Assembly: GCF_051020975.1 (NCBI RefSeq)
Contig: NC_135037.1
Location: forward strand, 1,178,001-1,242,000
Reading direction: 5' to 3'
Origin: Osmia lignaria lignaria
Taxonomy: Eukaryota > Arthropoda > Insecta > Hymenoptera > Megachilidae
Length of the DNA: 64,000 bases
Below, piece after piece: positions 53,014 through 63,395 of the stretch. The notes under the pieces were generated by a model that ran no database searches, was not told where the DNA came from, and worked only from the letters and a program-made list of their open reading frames with translations. The stretch's first letter is position 1. Every line of letters starts with the position of its first letter. The position numbers and the translations under genes were made by a program.

Positions 53014-53157
53014 TATGTACTTGAAGAAATAACGAGACTATTACAAGACAGCGCGAACAGTTTGTATACGAAGGAATATGTAGGCATGACATGTCTGTAC
53101 GTGTGTGAACAAATTGAACGTACATCTATAGGTCTGGGTGGTATACTTTTGCAATGA
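53014..53157 (+). CDS. Candidate terminal exon, unrecognised gene
   Basis: Preceded by a long pyrimidine tract and acceptor (TTTTGTTTTGGATTTTCAG). In phase 0 it stays open for 47 codons to TGA: YVLEEITRLLQDSANSLYTK, EYVGMTCLYVCEQIERTSIG, LGGILLQ. It reads like an amphipathic helical C-terminus (LEEITRLLQDS). It joins in phase with 49955-50040. An AATAAA at 53417-53422 could end the transcript. No family recognised, and expression evidence is needed to prove it. Confidence 0.4.
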   Translation, partial: YVLEEITRLLQDSANSLYTKEYVGMTCLYVCEQIERTSIGLGGILLQ

Positions 53158-53914
53158 TGATTGATGGAAACGGGAACGACGTGAAGTGAGGGAAGAGAAT
53201 AACTGCAAGTTCTACATAGTTTGGAATTGATCTGTGGGCGAGACGAACATGTGACCCTTGTCATTTGCAATTTAATTCGAAGTTCTCAACACCTCTCTTA
53301 CTAATACGATCCCACACTCAGTAACATGACACTACACCTAACCAATATAACAATTTTATCGTACCGAAATATCGTATGTGAAATAATTATATTGTATTGT
53401 AATTATAATGATTTACAATAAAAAAATTAAAAGAAAAAGTAAAATCATGTAGGACATGAAGAAGCGAAAACAGCGCTAGAAAAGAGCTAGGCAAAATGGG
53501 AACGCTAAGAAAAAATTACTTTAAAACGTCATACATATTAATGATATGTTTGGACGCTATTCTTTAATACAGCATTAACCTCCATAATCATCATTTTGCG
53601 TAAAACGCTTTTGAATTCTGGAGTAATTTTTTAAATTTTTATAACAATATTTGATTTAATTAGCTATTAATTATTATGAAGAATTCTGTTTACAGGATTT
53701 TGCAATATTATGAATAAAAGTATATACATATAGGACGAATTTCTCCCACTATTTCACCTACAAAAAAATAATTTACGTCACATAACGTTCCCGTTTAAAT
53801 CAAACAACTTTTGTAGAAATATTATTTTGGTAGCTTCAACCCTTTACGAAATATTCTACTATTGGGATTTAAACGTAACACTATTATATGTATATGTTTG
53901 TGTCTTCCCATTAC
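53158..53914. other. Putative 3' UTR and AT-rich spacer
   Basis: No further coding sequence recognised. A minus-strand open frame (53010-53270) is the antisense of the candidate exon. Confidence 0.35.
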
Positions 53915-54139
53915 TTTACTACTGTATAAGCATTTGCGTGGGAGAATTTGAATTGATATTAATTTTATTATCCATATTTTTTAATTATATATTAAATTTT
54001 ACAATATTTAATAATTAAAAGTTACATTACCTTTTTTAAATTACTTTTAATTTTAATATTATAAAAATTAGGATTTTGAGAATTACTGCTTTCCACACAT
54101 CGCCATTTTCCTTAGGATAGCCTACTTTGCTCGATACTG
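53915..54139 (+). mobile_element. TA-target MITE family A, truncated right half
   Basis: GCATTTGCGTGGGAGAATTT, GAATTGATATT, AATTATATATTAAATTTTAC, then TTTGAGAATTACTGCTTTCC and the terminus ATAGCCTACTTTGCTCGATA then CTG. The end is of the CAGTATC type, as at 25912-26625. Confidence 0.65.
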
Positions 54140-54426
54140 TGTAGAATCTATTTCCATTAGTTGTATTGGAATTCTTGAATTTTGATTTCGGCGATACGCA
54201 TTTATAAAAAAAAGTAAATTAAAAAAAAATAAAAACCTCGATTGCGTAAAAAGCGAACTAAAAAGATGAAAATAAAATGACGTAGGAACATAGTAGAATG
54301 TTATACTGAAAATCCTCTTTTTCCTTAAATTAAAATAGTCATTGTTGTTACCTATCTTGGGCCTGCCAATTAAAAGGTGGTAGATAAATTCGTCGAATTT
54401 GTAAAAAATCATCCAATCAAAATCTG
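54140..54426. other. AT-rich, no gene seen
   Basis: Contains part of a 110-codon minus-strand frame (54122-54454) with strongly biased F/Y/S composition, rejected. Confidence 0.4.
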
Positions 54427-54510
54427 ATAAATAATTGCAGTCGAAGGCATACATGTTTTACACTTGCTGCGACTCTTGCTACATGTATGCCTCTTACTGC
54501 AATTATTTAT
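54427..54510. ncRNA. 84-nt hairpin, pre-miRNA-like or micro-MITE
   Basis: ATAAATAATTGCAGTCGAAG and GCATACATG form one arm, and CATGTATGCCTCTTACTGCA and ATTATTTAT the other: 29-bp arms with one small internal loop (about 4 nt) and a 26-nt terminal loop. Size and shape suit an insect pre-miRNA, but no known family is recognised and it could be a tiny palindromic MITE. Confidence 0.3.
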
Positions 54511-56179
54511 TCACGCTTAAGCTATCAAGTTGTTTTTGTATGGCATGGAAATATTCCTATCCTATTTCAAATGCAATATTGAGACTAACTAAATAATACT
54601 AGTTTCATTTGTTTATGCATAACTACTGCAAATACAAAAATAAATTCTTGAAGACACTATTTCATTGATAATGTTTATGAATTAACATTGTTGTGTCATA
54701 GTGCGTCAATATACGAATTTTATATTTAATTTAAACTGAAACATTAGATTTCAACGAAGAGAATGTTTGTATATATTTGCGGTATTTTTTTTATCTATTT
54801 GAACTCGCTTCAGTAATTTGAAGAACAATAAACAGTATAGACACTGTCGACTAAAGAATATGCCTATGTATTTTGGACCTGAGCCAAACGAAATTAAACA
54901 GAATAATACATGAAAAATGATATAAACTAAACTGAACATGTAAACAGAGTTAGCAATTCAGTTGATTCGTGAAAATTTGTGTTTAATGGTTTCAGTTCGC
55001 GCAATTTGCACGAGCGTGTAAACCCCGCGTAAGACCTCAAAAGCCTACAAGTACTCATAATGCAGCATAATTCTGCTAATCCGACGTGCTCAGGACTTCA
55101 ACAATGCCGGATTATCAGATATACCAAATTATTGGACTATATCTCTCTGATGCGGTAAAAATGAAGAAAATAATTTACAAAATGCTCATGAGAATTAATA
55201 AAAATTAAAATATAGAATGAAATAAGTAGTTGCAATAGTTGGCCGTAAACGCTGAATTACAGAATTATATTGCAAAACAGAATTTTTTTTTTCTTTAAAA
55301 AGTCTTTTCTCCAAATTTTATTCTTTAACAGCTATTTCTAATAAAACTACTGCGTATGTACTAAAAAGCTTGGTTTGTCCAAAAAGTGAAGAAGGCTACA
55401 AATTTTTAACCAGTTATGTACAATCTAGCTATAAACAAAGTGATGAAATAGTTATTTATGTAAAAGTAATAGTTAGATACTCGGAATAAGAGTGGTAAAA
55501 TCAAATTGTTCTCAAAAATGTTTTTTATTCTACACAATTAATCACATGTGTATCTAATAAATAAAAGAGTAAGTATGTAAGTTTTGATAATTTAATAAAT
55601 TTTTTAATTCCCTCACTAATATCCTATAAATTCCTATTATCAAATAATAGTCAACGCAATGACCCCTTTAAATAATTAAATAAATATTTGACCATGTCTA
55701 ATTTAGAGGTCTTCAAAAATTTGCACAAGCTTACTGTTTTACAAAAATTATTAAATGTTTAAAATTAATCAACGTACGAATATTTTCTGCCCTGACTGTA
55801 TATGGGAGAGTATATTTGTTTGCTACTGTACATGCCTAACTATGGCTTCAATCTGATCATGTGCCGAAAATAAATGGGTATGTAATTGCTGGCCGATGCA
55901 CACGTGCCTGCACGAATCAGATAAAATAAAGGGAAACGCCTCGACTAAAGTTTGGTAAATTGGAGATATGCAGAAGTTTAGATTGTTATAGGTTAATTTT
56001 TTCTACTAGTAGTTAATAAAACAATTATATAAACATTTTGTCATTATTGTTAATACAAAATGATTATAAACTGCTTGATTCCTTATTATACTAACAAAAA
56101 ACTAGCCACTTTGTATTAATGAAACCTTTCTGTAATAATTACTTTCATTAAAGCTAAGCTTTACAGGATTTACAGGAGT
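54511..56179. other. AT-rich, no gene seen
   Basis: About 1.7 kb without convincing exons. A GCCGGATTATCAGATATACC phrase near 55109 resembles the CCGGATTATC phrases near 60.3 and 63.7 kb and may be a MITE end fragment. Confidence 0.4.
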
Positions 56180-56515
56180 GAGAGTAACACCTCTAGTAGA
56201 GTAGCAGTGAAACATGGTAAAATTATTCACAGTTTTCAGATATAATTTTTAAAAAAGCTTATTATAATTACGATATGTCTACTTACAAAAAGTATACCGA
56301 ACGTGCTATAGAGCGCTTTTTGGGAAAAATTGTAAACAAAATTTTCTTCTACAAAAATGTACTTTTTATAAAATTTCAAAAGCCAAATTGCAAATTTGGG
56401 CTGTGTACGCTCCTGTATAATTGCACAAAGAATATTTCAAAGTAAAAATTATGAGGAAATATTGCTTCTTCGCCTCAAAATCTTTGAACTATGAAATCGT
56501 CAAAGGAAAATGTTA
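56180..56515 (+). repeat. Interspersed family B, best-preserved copy
   Basis: GTAACACCTCTAGTAGAGTA, GCAGTGAAACATGG, CTATAGAGCGCTTTTTGGGA, AAAATTGTAAACAAAATTTT, CTTCTACAAAAATGTACTTT, GCTGTGTACGCTCCTGTATA, ATTGCACAAAGAATATTTCA and GAAATATTGCTTCTTCGCCT. It serves as the empty-site comparator for the GTAC insertion at 30212. Confidence 0.65.
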
Positions 56516-57160
56516 AAAAGTGGTTAAATTTAAAATATTGATAAAGAATTATTCTTTTGATAAATCCACCATTTATCGGCAAAACGATAGGAAAGTTATT
56601 AAAAAAGTAGATGAAGTAGAAAACGCATAGAGTGAAAAACTGAAAATCGTTAATTTCAAATAGTTATCGCTTCATAACAAACGCATAAAATCTAAAAATT
56701 TGAATTTTGATATTGCATTTCATTATTTGTTTTATCGTCCATATATATGTATAAATAACGTCGAAATATACTACTAATAGAATATCAATTACGTTTTATA
56801 ATTTTATAGCTCATACATGTATACAAATATATTCTATAATGACGAAATATAATAATTTCTATTTATACATATATGGGCGATAAAACCCTAAAGCGTAATT
56901 ATAACTTCGAGAGTTTAGAATCAGTTTAATCGGTAGGAATTGCTCTATATGTACTAGACCAAATTCTGAGTCATGTTCCAAAATTAAAGAATCGTATACA
57001 ATCCCTGAGTCATACATTTACTTACCTTTAAACACCATGGTTTGAAAAATCCATGATTTAATGACTTCAGAAAATTGTTAGTAATAAGAAGGGTTAATTA
57101 ACAAAATATTTATTATCTCACAATTTGGAGTCTAAGAGAAACTATTGTAGTATTAAACTG
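56516..57160. other. AT-rich, no gene seen
   Basis: Includes a loose inverted similarity around ATATATGTATAAATA (56742) and TATTTATACATATATG (56858). Confidence 0.4.
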
Positions 57161-57719
57161 ACAAGGGAACATCGGGGACTGATACACTCCGATTTTGATG
57201 AAACTTTGCATAAATATTTATTAGACCTGTTTATGAAGATAACTGTAATTCGTTGGTGCCCGTTTTTCACTTTGAGGGAGATATCAACCCTTTTATCCGA
57301 ACCGCCCTTTCTATATACGTGCTTATAAATCGTAAACAACAAAAGATATAAAAAAATAGTTTAAATAAAAGTTATACCGTTTCTTGAGGTCTATAAAACT
57401 GCGTGAAGTTTTTCAAAACGGAGGGGGAGGGGGAATTCAATTTTGCGAAAAGGATGATTTAAAAAAAAAACTTACACGCAGCTTTATAGACCTCAAGAAA
57501 CGGTATAACTTTTATTTCAACTATTTTTTTATATCTTTTGTTGTTTACGATTTATAAGCACGTATATAGAAAGGGCAGTTCAGATAAAAGGATTGATATC
57601 TCCCTCAAAGTGAAAAACGGGCACCAACGAATTACAGTTATCTTCATAAACAGGTCTAATAAATATTTATGCAACGTTTCATCAAAATCGGAGTGTACCA
57701 GTCCCCAAAGTTCCCTTGT
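57161..57719. mobile_element. Foldback element with ~260-bp arms and short loop
   Basis: Left end ACAAGGGAACATCGGGGACT, right end the near reverse complement (AGTCCCCAAAGTTCCCTTGT). The arms pair to about 57420 and from about 57467, e.g. ACCTCAAGAAACGGTATAAC / GTTATACCGTTTCTTGAGGT. The loop is about 45 bp and G/A-rich. No clear target duplication. The open frames on each strand are mirror by-products. Confidence 0.88.
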
Positions 57720-57929
57720 GAGTAGATGGGTAAAAATTGTAAGTCTATCTTTAAAGGATTTCAGTACTAAATTTAAGTATCACTTATTAGACATTCTCTC
57801 TTCATTCTCCTCGTCTACAGTTGGAACGTTTGCTTCGTTGCTATATTTCTAGACTAGGTACGGATAGCAGGTAATAAATCGAGCTGAAACGGGTTCAAGA
57901 GTGAGCTTAGATAAATTTTAAAAGTAGGA

Positions 57930-58160
57930 AGGCTAGTTACCTTTCCTCAATTTCTCGAAGTCACACAGCCGAATTTTTGTAAGTATATATGTAACCTAAC
58001 CGTTCAATAATTCCCTGCATTTACGGGGAGTTGTTAAAAGTAAATAGCACGCGTACATTCTACACAATTCATTTGTTTATACGCATATGTGAGTTATGGG
58101 TGTGAGCACAGGATATTCCTAACGAGAAATTATATGTATAGCACAGAATTATCAAACGGC
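57930..58160 (+). repeat. Interspersed family H, copy 1
   Basis: Ordered blocks shared with 61330-61600: AATAATTCCCTGCATTT / ATAATTCTCTGCGTTT, CATTTGTTTATACGC / CTTTGTTTATGCGA, GTGAGTTATGGGTG / GTGAGTAATGAGTG, and GAGAAATTAT / GGGAATTGT. Strongly diverged and unclassified. Confidence 0.4.
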
Positions 58161-58699
58161 TATTAACTAAATGTGCTCATTATACGATGGAATCCGCATA
58201 TTATGATCACTTTGGGATTTGCAATTTTTAATAACAATAACCGGCTGATAACATTAAACGGAAGATAAAAAGTGTTCATTATTAAATTCAATTTATTATA
58301 CACAATTGTGCATCTCATTCATTGTAACAATATGTTTTGAAAACATAAAGAATACCTAAGCTTTAGAAGAAAATCTATTACGTATTTTCTAAGAATTCTT
58401 GTAATGCACTCATGTAAAATATGATAGATATGCTTTGGTTAAAAGTAAGTTTTGAATGAAAGGTCCATTTAATGAGAATTTACTAAAAATTCTTATGATT
58501 TGTACCCCAATGTAATTATCACAATTGATAGCAATAGCTGAAGCTTGATTATAAGAGACGCATTGTTTTTAAGTAATTTTATATAACATGTTGAGTGTTT
58601 AATGTTTTGGAATCGATTGATTATAACAATAGCCTAGGCATGGATAACTTTTCCCGCCAAAAATACACGGCCACTATTGGTCAGTTTGTCCCTCCACCA
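58161..58699. other. AT-rich, no gene seen
   Basis: No feature recognised. Confidence 0.4.
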
Positions 58700-59225
58700 T
58701 CAGCCACACGGCTAGTAATTTAGTCGAGTGGGGAGTAGCTACTTACTACTAAACCGTTTAGTGCAGGCCTGTCCAAGTAGGGGAAATTACTCCTGGAACA
58801 CATGTTTTTGGTCCCCTTCCAACGCTGCTCCTTCAAGTAAGGTGGGACGGTTCCGACTACCGTCTCTCCGTCTTTCCTACCGTCTTTGGTAGTCGGAACC
58901 GTCCCATCTTACTTGAAGGAGCAGCGTTGGAAGGGGACCCAAAACATGTGTTCCAGGAGTGGATTCCCCTACTTGGACAGGCCTGGTTTAGTGCATAGAA
59001 AAGTGTCCGGACTAGTACAGTTGAGCTTTGGAAATCGAGAGTACAAGATATATCACTTGACTAAAGAAATGGGTCCGGACAGGTCTGTTCGAAAAACCTA
59101 GTTAGTGGTGGGGGAAGCCTACTCGACCAAAAAAATCCAATGAAACGGATCGACTCGACTAAACTCTAGTGTCCATACACTAAACTACTCGCCACTCGAC
59201 TAAACTACTAGCCATGTCTGAACCA
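58700..59225. mobile_element. TIR element interrupted by a hAT MITE
   Basis: Left CACGGCTAGTAATTTAGTCG then AGTGGGGAGTAG, mirrored on the right by CTACTCGCCACTCGACTAAA then CTACTAGCCATGT. Additional TCGACTAAACT units sit in the right half (59154). The hAT MITE at 58764-58985 splits it at GTTTAGTG, which is duplicated. Confidence 0.65.
58764..58985. mobile_element. hAT-type palindromic MITE, copy 4
   Basis: 222 bp, CAGGCCTGTCCAAGTAGGGG palindrome. Perfect 8-bp duplication GTTTAGTG (58756-58763 and 58986-58993). Confidence 0.92.
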
Positions 59226-60156
59226 GCCTTTAAAGCTGGATCGCTCAGCAAGTAGTAAGCCGGGCACGGGCGCCCGTTGATGCGACGCCTACATTTGCAC
59301 GCATGCACTGTTATGTGCTCACGGATCGTTGGGAGCGGTAGGGTATTTCCCATTTCCAAAGTTTCTCAAGGTTACGCAGTTGAATGCCTTTCACGTTTTA
59401 ATTTGATTTACAACTCCACTCGTCCACATCAAAGCATCGCATATAGGACAAAAAACGCGTCCGACTTCCGTGTAAACTTTATAGCGTCACGTGATATCGT
59501 CTGTTCTTCGTGATATGCAATGGACACGAAACCAATTTAAAGAGTGCATCTGACATCGACACTGTTTGGGAGCACGCTTCACTCTACTGTTACCTCTTTC
59601 GAGATGGTGGGGAGACGTTGTAGGGGAAATCGTGCTGAGGTGGGCGAGGTGACAGGGATACGAATGTGTGGCGTTCGACAGAGAACGTCACACATACTTA
59701 CATGCTTCAACTATGTAACCTCGAGATGCTGCAGAGTGGGGATACACTCTCCGCCGCTCGGTTTGGCTCGCGCTTCGTTTTGAGCTCGCTTCAAAGCTCC
59801 GGAACATAGCGGAGCGCTCCGGCTCTATTTACTACTAGCTACCCATGCTTATTGTAGGATTGTAGGCCCATCGTCGCATCGCGATGATGCCCCGCAGTAG
59901 AATAGACAGCTACGCTCGTAACAAGTCTGACTACACTTTGTTAGATGGCTGTACGGGCGACCTCCTGAGCGTGCCTACCTTAGAGATTCATCGCAATATG
60001 AGAATGATTTAGCTGATATTTATTTTCCAATATGCACATATCTTATACATATTACAGATGTACATATATCTTTGAAATATGTTTTGAATATATAAACATG
60101 AATAAATAATCAAGGAAACGAAATGATTAAAATACGCAGTGCTAACGAGCGTCGCA
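59226..60156. other. Moderately GC-rich block, no gene recognised
   Basis: 59226-59960 has near-balanced composition (GGGCACGGGCGCCCGT palindrome at 59261, CTCCGGAACATAGCGGAGCG at 59793). Open frames of about 70-80 codons exist on the plus strand but have no recognisable domain or splice structure. Probably an old transposon or LTR. Confidence 0.35.
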
Positions 60157-60370
60157 TTATGGTATCAAAATCGGCAACTTGATTATTGACCGATGGATTG
60201 ATGTTTCAACAAACTGTATTATCCACAAAAAAGTATATATGGTAAGGGTTATTCCTCTATGGCTCAGTAGGATGGGAAAGTAGGGATATTGCTTGCAAGC
60301 CAGCAGTTGGTTATGCTTGCAATAACCGATTGATAACATAATCCGAGATTATAATAACCGGATTCCACTG
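60157..60370 (-). repeat. One end of a Tigger-type element
   Basis: On the minus strand from TA at 60371-60372: CAGTGGAATCCGGTTATTAT then AATCTCGGATTATG. CAGTGGAA..CGG..TATNCG is typical of Tigger ends. The partner end was not found. A 60-codon minus-strand frame here is not credited. Confidence 0.5.
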
Positions 60371-60769
60371 TATTTAGCGCATTATACAGTGTGTTCTTCG
60401 TGTCAAATAGTTGTATTTCCACCATCCCATCCGCATTGTTCGTTCCTACAACGCAACGTCACCCTACCAAAAAGAGAGGCTAGTAGAATAGACCCAAAAA
60501 AGCCCGACATCCAAGCGAACAGTGAACGGTTTCGTCCACTCCTATTCTACTTAGGTAAGTGATTCTTTTTTATTTATTAATTTTTTCATAACCTCAATAT
60601 TTTAATAAGAAAGCAACAAATGCTTGAACTTGACGATAGTTTTAATGCAGTAACATAGTACTGTATTTTAGCCTTGATCAACAGAGTCTGCGTTAATCAT
60701 GACCCAAACTTACAAAACATACAATGCTAAACGTATCATTTTTAAACGAAAGAATTTCATATATTGGAA
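60371..60769. other. Spacer, no gene seen
   Basis: No feature recognised. Confidence 0.4.
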
Positions 60770-60885
60770 GAATAATTTTTAAAGTAACAGTGTAAAATTT
60801 AGAAAATGAAAATAATATGAAATACAAAATTCAATTAAATTAAAATTTTGGTTCTCTCCATGGTCCGCCGTTCGAGGATTAAGCA
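60770..60885 (+). repeat. Interspersed family G, copy 3
   Basis: AACAGTGTAAAATTTAGAAA, ATGAAAATAATATGAAATAC, CTCTCCATGGTCCGCCG. Matches 32080-32195. Confidence 0.6.
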
Positions 60886-61329
60886 ACAAAGGCATACGCC
60901 TGTTTTTAAAATGTACATTGTAGTCAATATTGTAATTCGATATATACGTACCTTTGTCCTTTTGATATTACATTATAAACTTCGATAGGAAAACCAATTT
61001 CAGAAATATAAAGATTGATTTGAAATAAGAATTGCTAAAATAGATATTAAATTTAAATTTAATGTAACGGTGGAGTCCTTTTTTGCTTCGGTCTATGTTG
61101 ATGAAGCAAACTTCAAATTTCTTTGTCTGTCTTATACTTTGAATTATGTTTGGTGAAGACGTTGACTGATTATATTCTTGAGACAAGAGACGTCAAGGTG
61201 ACGTCAGCTATTTTCTAAATCCAGTTACCACAGCCGTATCTATATAACATTCTTACGTAGTTCATTGTTAGTAAAGGGTGGTGCCCTTTATACTTTATCA
61301 AACGTATTCCCCATGACACTTTTCTTGCA
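60886..61329. other. AT-rich, no gene seen
   Basis: No feature recognised. Confidence 0.4.
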
Positions 61330-61600
61330 GTACATAGTCGAAAATACATAGTACAGAACTACCTACAATAGCCACTCGATAATTCTCTGCGTTTGAAGCT
61401 CTAGAGCTGAAAGTGGGGAATTATTGGCCTCTAATGGTATGTGTGTATTCTTCGCAATCCCTTTGTTTATGCGAGCAAGCTACACATTCATTGGTTATTT
61501 AGGAGAGAAGGGAGGTACCCACGCGTGTGTGAGTAATGAGTGCAAACTCGGGGCATTTCTGATGGGGAATTGTGTCGCAGAAAATTAATGAGCGATTACT
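61330..61600 (+). repeat. Interspersed family H, copy 2
   Basis: See 57930-58160 for the shared blocks. Confidence 0.4.
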
Positions 61601-63114
61601 GTGTACAATTGTACTACCCGGATCAATATGACTTAATTTGTTATTTTATGGATTTGTAGAAATGTCAAAACGAAACAGATTAATACAAGGCTTTATTATT
61701 GAAAAGTCAAAGATGAATAACAAGAAATATATCCATGCAAAAGTTAAGCGGAAAACATAAACAGTTTTTGGTGTAATGTGGTATTACAATAATAACTCAC
61801 ACGTTTTATTACGATTGCCACACATAATATTCGTTTTATGTTATTGCTAAATATCCAAAATTTATAAGGAGTGTATTCAAAATTTCAATGAATCAATTAA
61901 TATTTACTCTATTCGGAGGGACCGGAATACCTAATTACATATCTTATGAAAAGTCAAATTTTTCATTTAATTGACAATTCTACTGACTTTAATCTATGTA
62001 GAATTTCGTGTATAAAGTACACAGAATTCTACGAGTGAACATTTGAGACCTCTAAATTTTACCAATTTTCCAGGAAGCAGCCCGGCACAGGAAGTACGTA
62101 CTATTGCCCTGACCTCCCTTATGTTTGATAGCTTCGTGAATTTATTGCTACTACGAAACTGTTTCAAAGTTTCCCGGAAATATGTTCTACAAATGTGCAT
62201 TTAGACACCCGACACCGGTTTAAGGTGGTGACAAAAGTGTCACAGAAAGAATTTCGCACCTCAATGTTTTGTGACTATTAAAATGTGCAATGGCAAAAAT
62301 ACAATTAAATAGAATAACATATCCACCACTTTTAAAACTAATATTACTTTCTTTTTATCACGTCGATTGCTACAGTGAAAATAGCTATCAAGCTCCAATT
62401 ATTTAAAAACAGACCCAGTTAATTTTCAAATTTTAATTTTCAACCTTTCTGTTTGTTATCTTAAATTACTAGCAATATAGCAAGGTGATTACCAATAGCA
62501 ACGCTATTCAAAATAATGTCTAGTCAGTGATTGTTTACTATTTGGTTGTCATCTTCAATTTTTTTCAAACTTTAGTATGTTGAAAAGGACTATTTAAAAA
62601 CGTAAAATATGATTAAAAAGATGTTGCGAACAATTCTAAGCATTTTTAATATTACATTAAAGGTGGACCCAAACTTAACCTAAAATTAAAGCCTCGTGAA
62701 GGAGGGGTTTTTTCTTTAGACACCAATCGCGTACGACATAAGAAAAGGAGGGGACATTTAAATTTTGTCATTTTTATTTAAAAACTCGTTTAATGTGAAA
62801 AACAGTGTTCGTTCCGATATTCAAAAAAGAAAAATATTAAAAACAGTATTGCAATCACCGTGCCTTACAAATCTAGAATTTTAGGTTAGATTTACGTTTA
62901 CTTCTAATAGGGTATTAAAAGTACTTACAAAGTACTTACAAAAGTACTTGTTAGATTTTTTGCGAGTCCCTCTTTAGTGATATTCTACCTTTTTAAATAA
63001 TTGTTCTCAATACATATGTACATATATTGAAGTTTGAAAAAAGTCGAAGATGGCGACCAAATAGTAAACAATTATTGTTTATTCTTTTCTTTTAATTATT
63101 CGAGTGTCGCAATC
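61601..63114. other. AT-rich, no gene seen
   Basis: A 68-codon minus-strand frame (61994-62200) with balanced composition has no recognisable domain and is left uncalled. The rest has no feature I can support. Confidence 0.35.
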
Positions 63115-63395
63115 GTTTAGTGGAGGGGGTTTCGTCTCCCCGGACGCCTTGAGTTCGGCCCGGGAGCGCTTAGGTGGCGGCGAGAGGGAACCGTGCTTCT
63201 CGCAAGCGCTCGCCCCCCGGCATGCGGCTCGAATATATATACAAGTTTCAAACCGCGGTATGATGATAGGTGTCGTCTGGGGCAAGGGGGGGAGGGGGGT
63301 CGTCGTCTGTTGTCAGCCCCACTGGGATGAGTCTGACAGGTGATCCCGAGACGGGAAACACCGTTTGTTTTCTCGACTGCTACATGAGTATATTT
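63115..63395 (+). mobile_element. GC-rich hammerhead-bearing element, copy B (uninterrupted)
   Basis: The whole ~280-bp GC-rich block of the family: GGTTTCGTCTCCCCGGACGC, CTTGAGTTCGG, AGGTGGCGGCGAG, AAGCGCTCGC, CGGCATGCGGCTCGAATATA, then CGTCTGTTGTCAGCCCCACT and GATCCCGAGACGG. It is abruptly different from the AT-rich flanks. The site CGAATATATATAC (63233-63245) corresponds to the point where copy A carries the 1.48-kb insertion. Confidence 0.75.
63269..63362 (+). ncRNA. Type III hammerhead ribozyme, copy B (with small insertions)
   Basis: GGTGT (63269-63273) pairs with ACACC (63358-63362) as stem III; C at 63274 is the cleavage-site nucleotide; stem I is TGGGGC (63278-63283) with GCCCCA (63316-63321); stem II is GTCT (63331-63334) with AGAC (63349-63352); GAAA is at 63355-63358. 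Three small insertions disrupt it relative to the canonical fold: GTC duplicated at 63275-63277, GG inside CTG..ATGA (63325-63326) and GG before GAAA (63353-63354). Copy A lacks all three. So this copy is probably weakened or inactive, but its ancestor was likely active. Confidence 0.55.

Noticed and set aside
54122..54454. 110-codon minus-strand open frame
   Set aside because: Dominated by F, Y, S and N as expected from random AT-rich DNA.
57125..57852. Mirror-image open frames on both strands, up to 104 codons
   Set aside because: The protein sequences are near copies of each other because they lie on the two arms of a foldback element.
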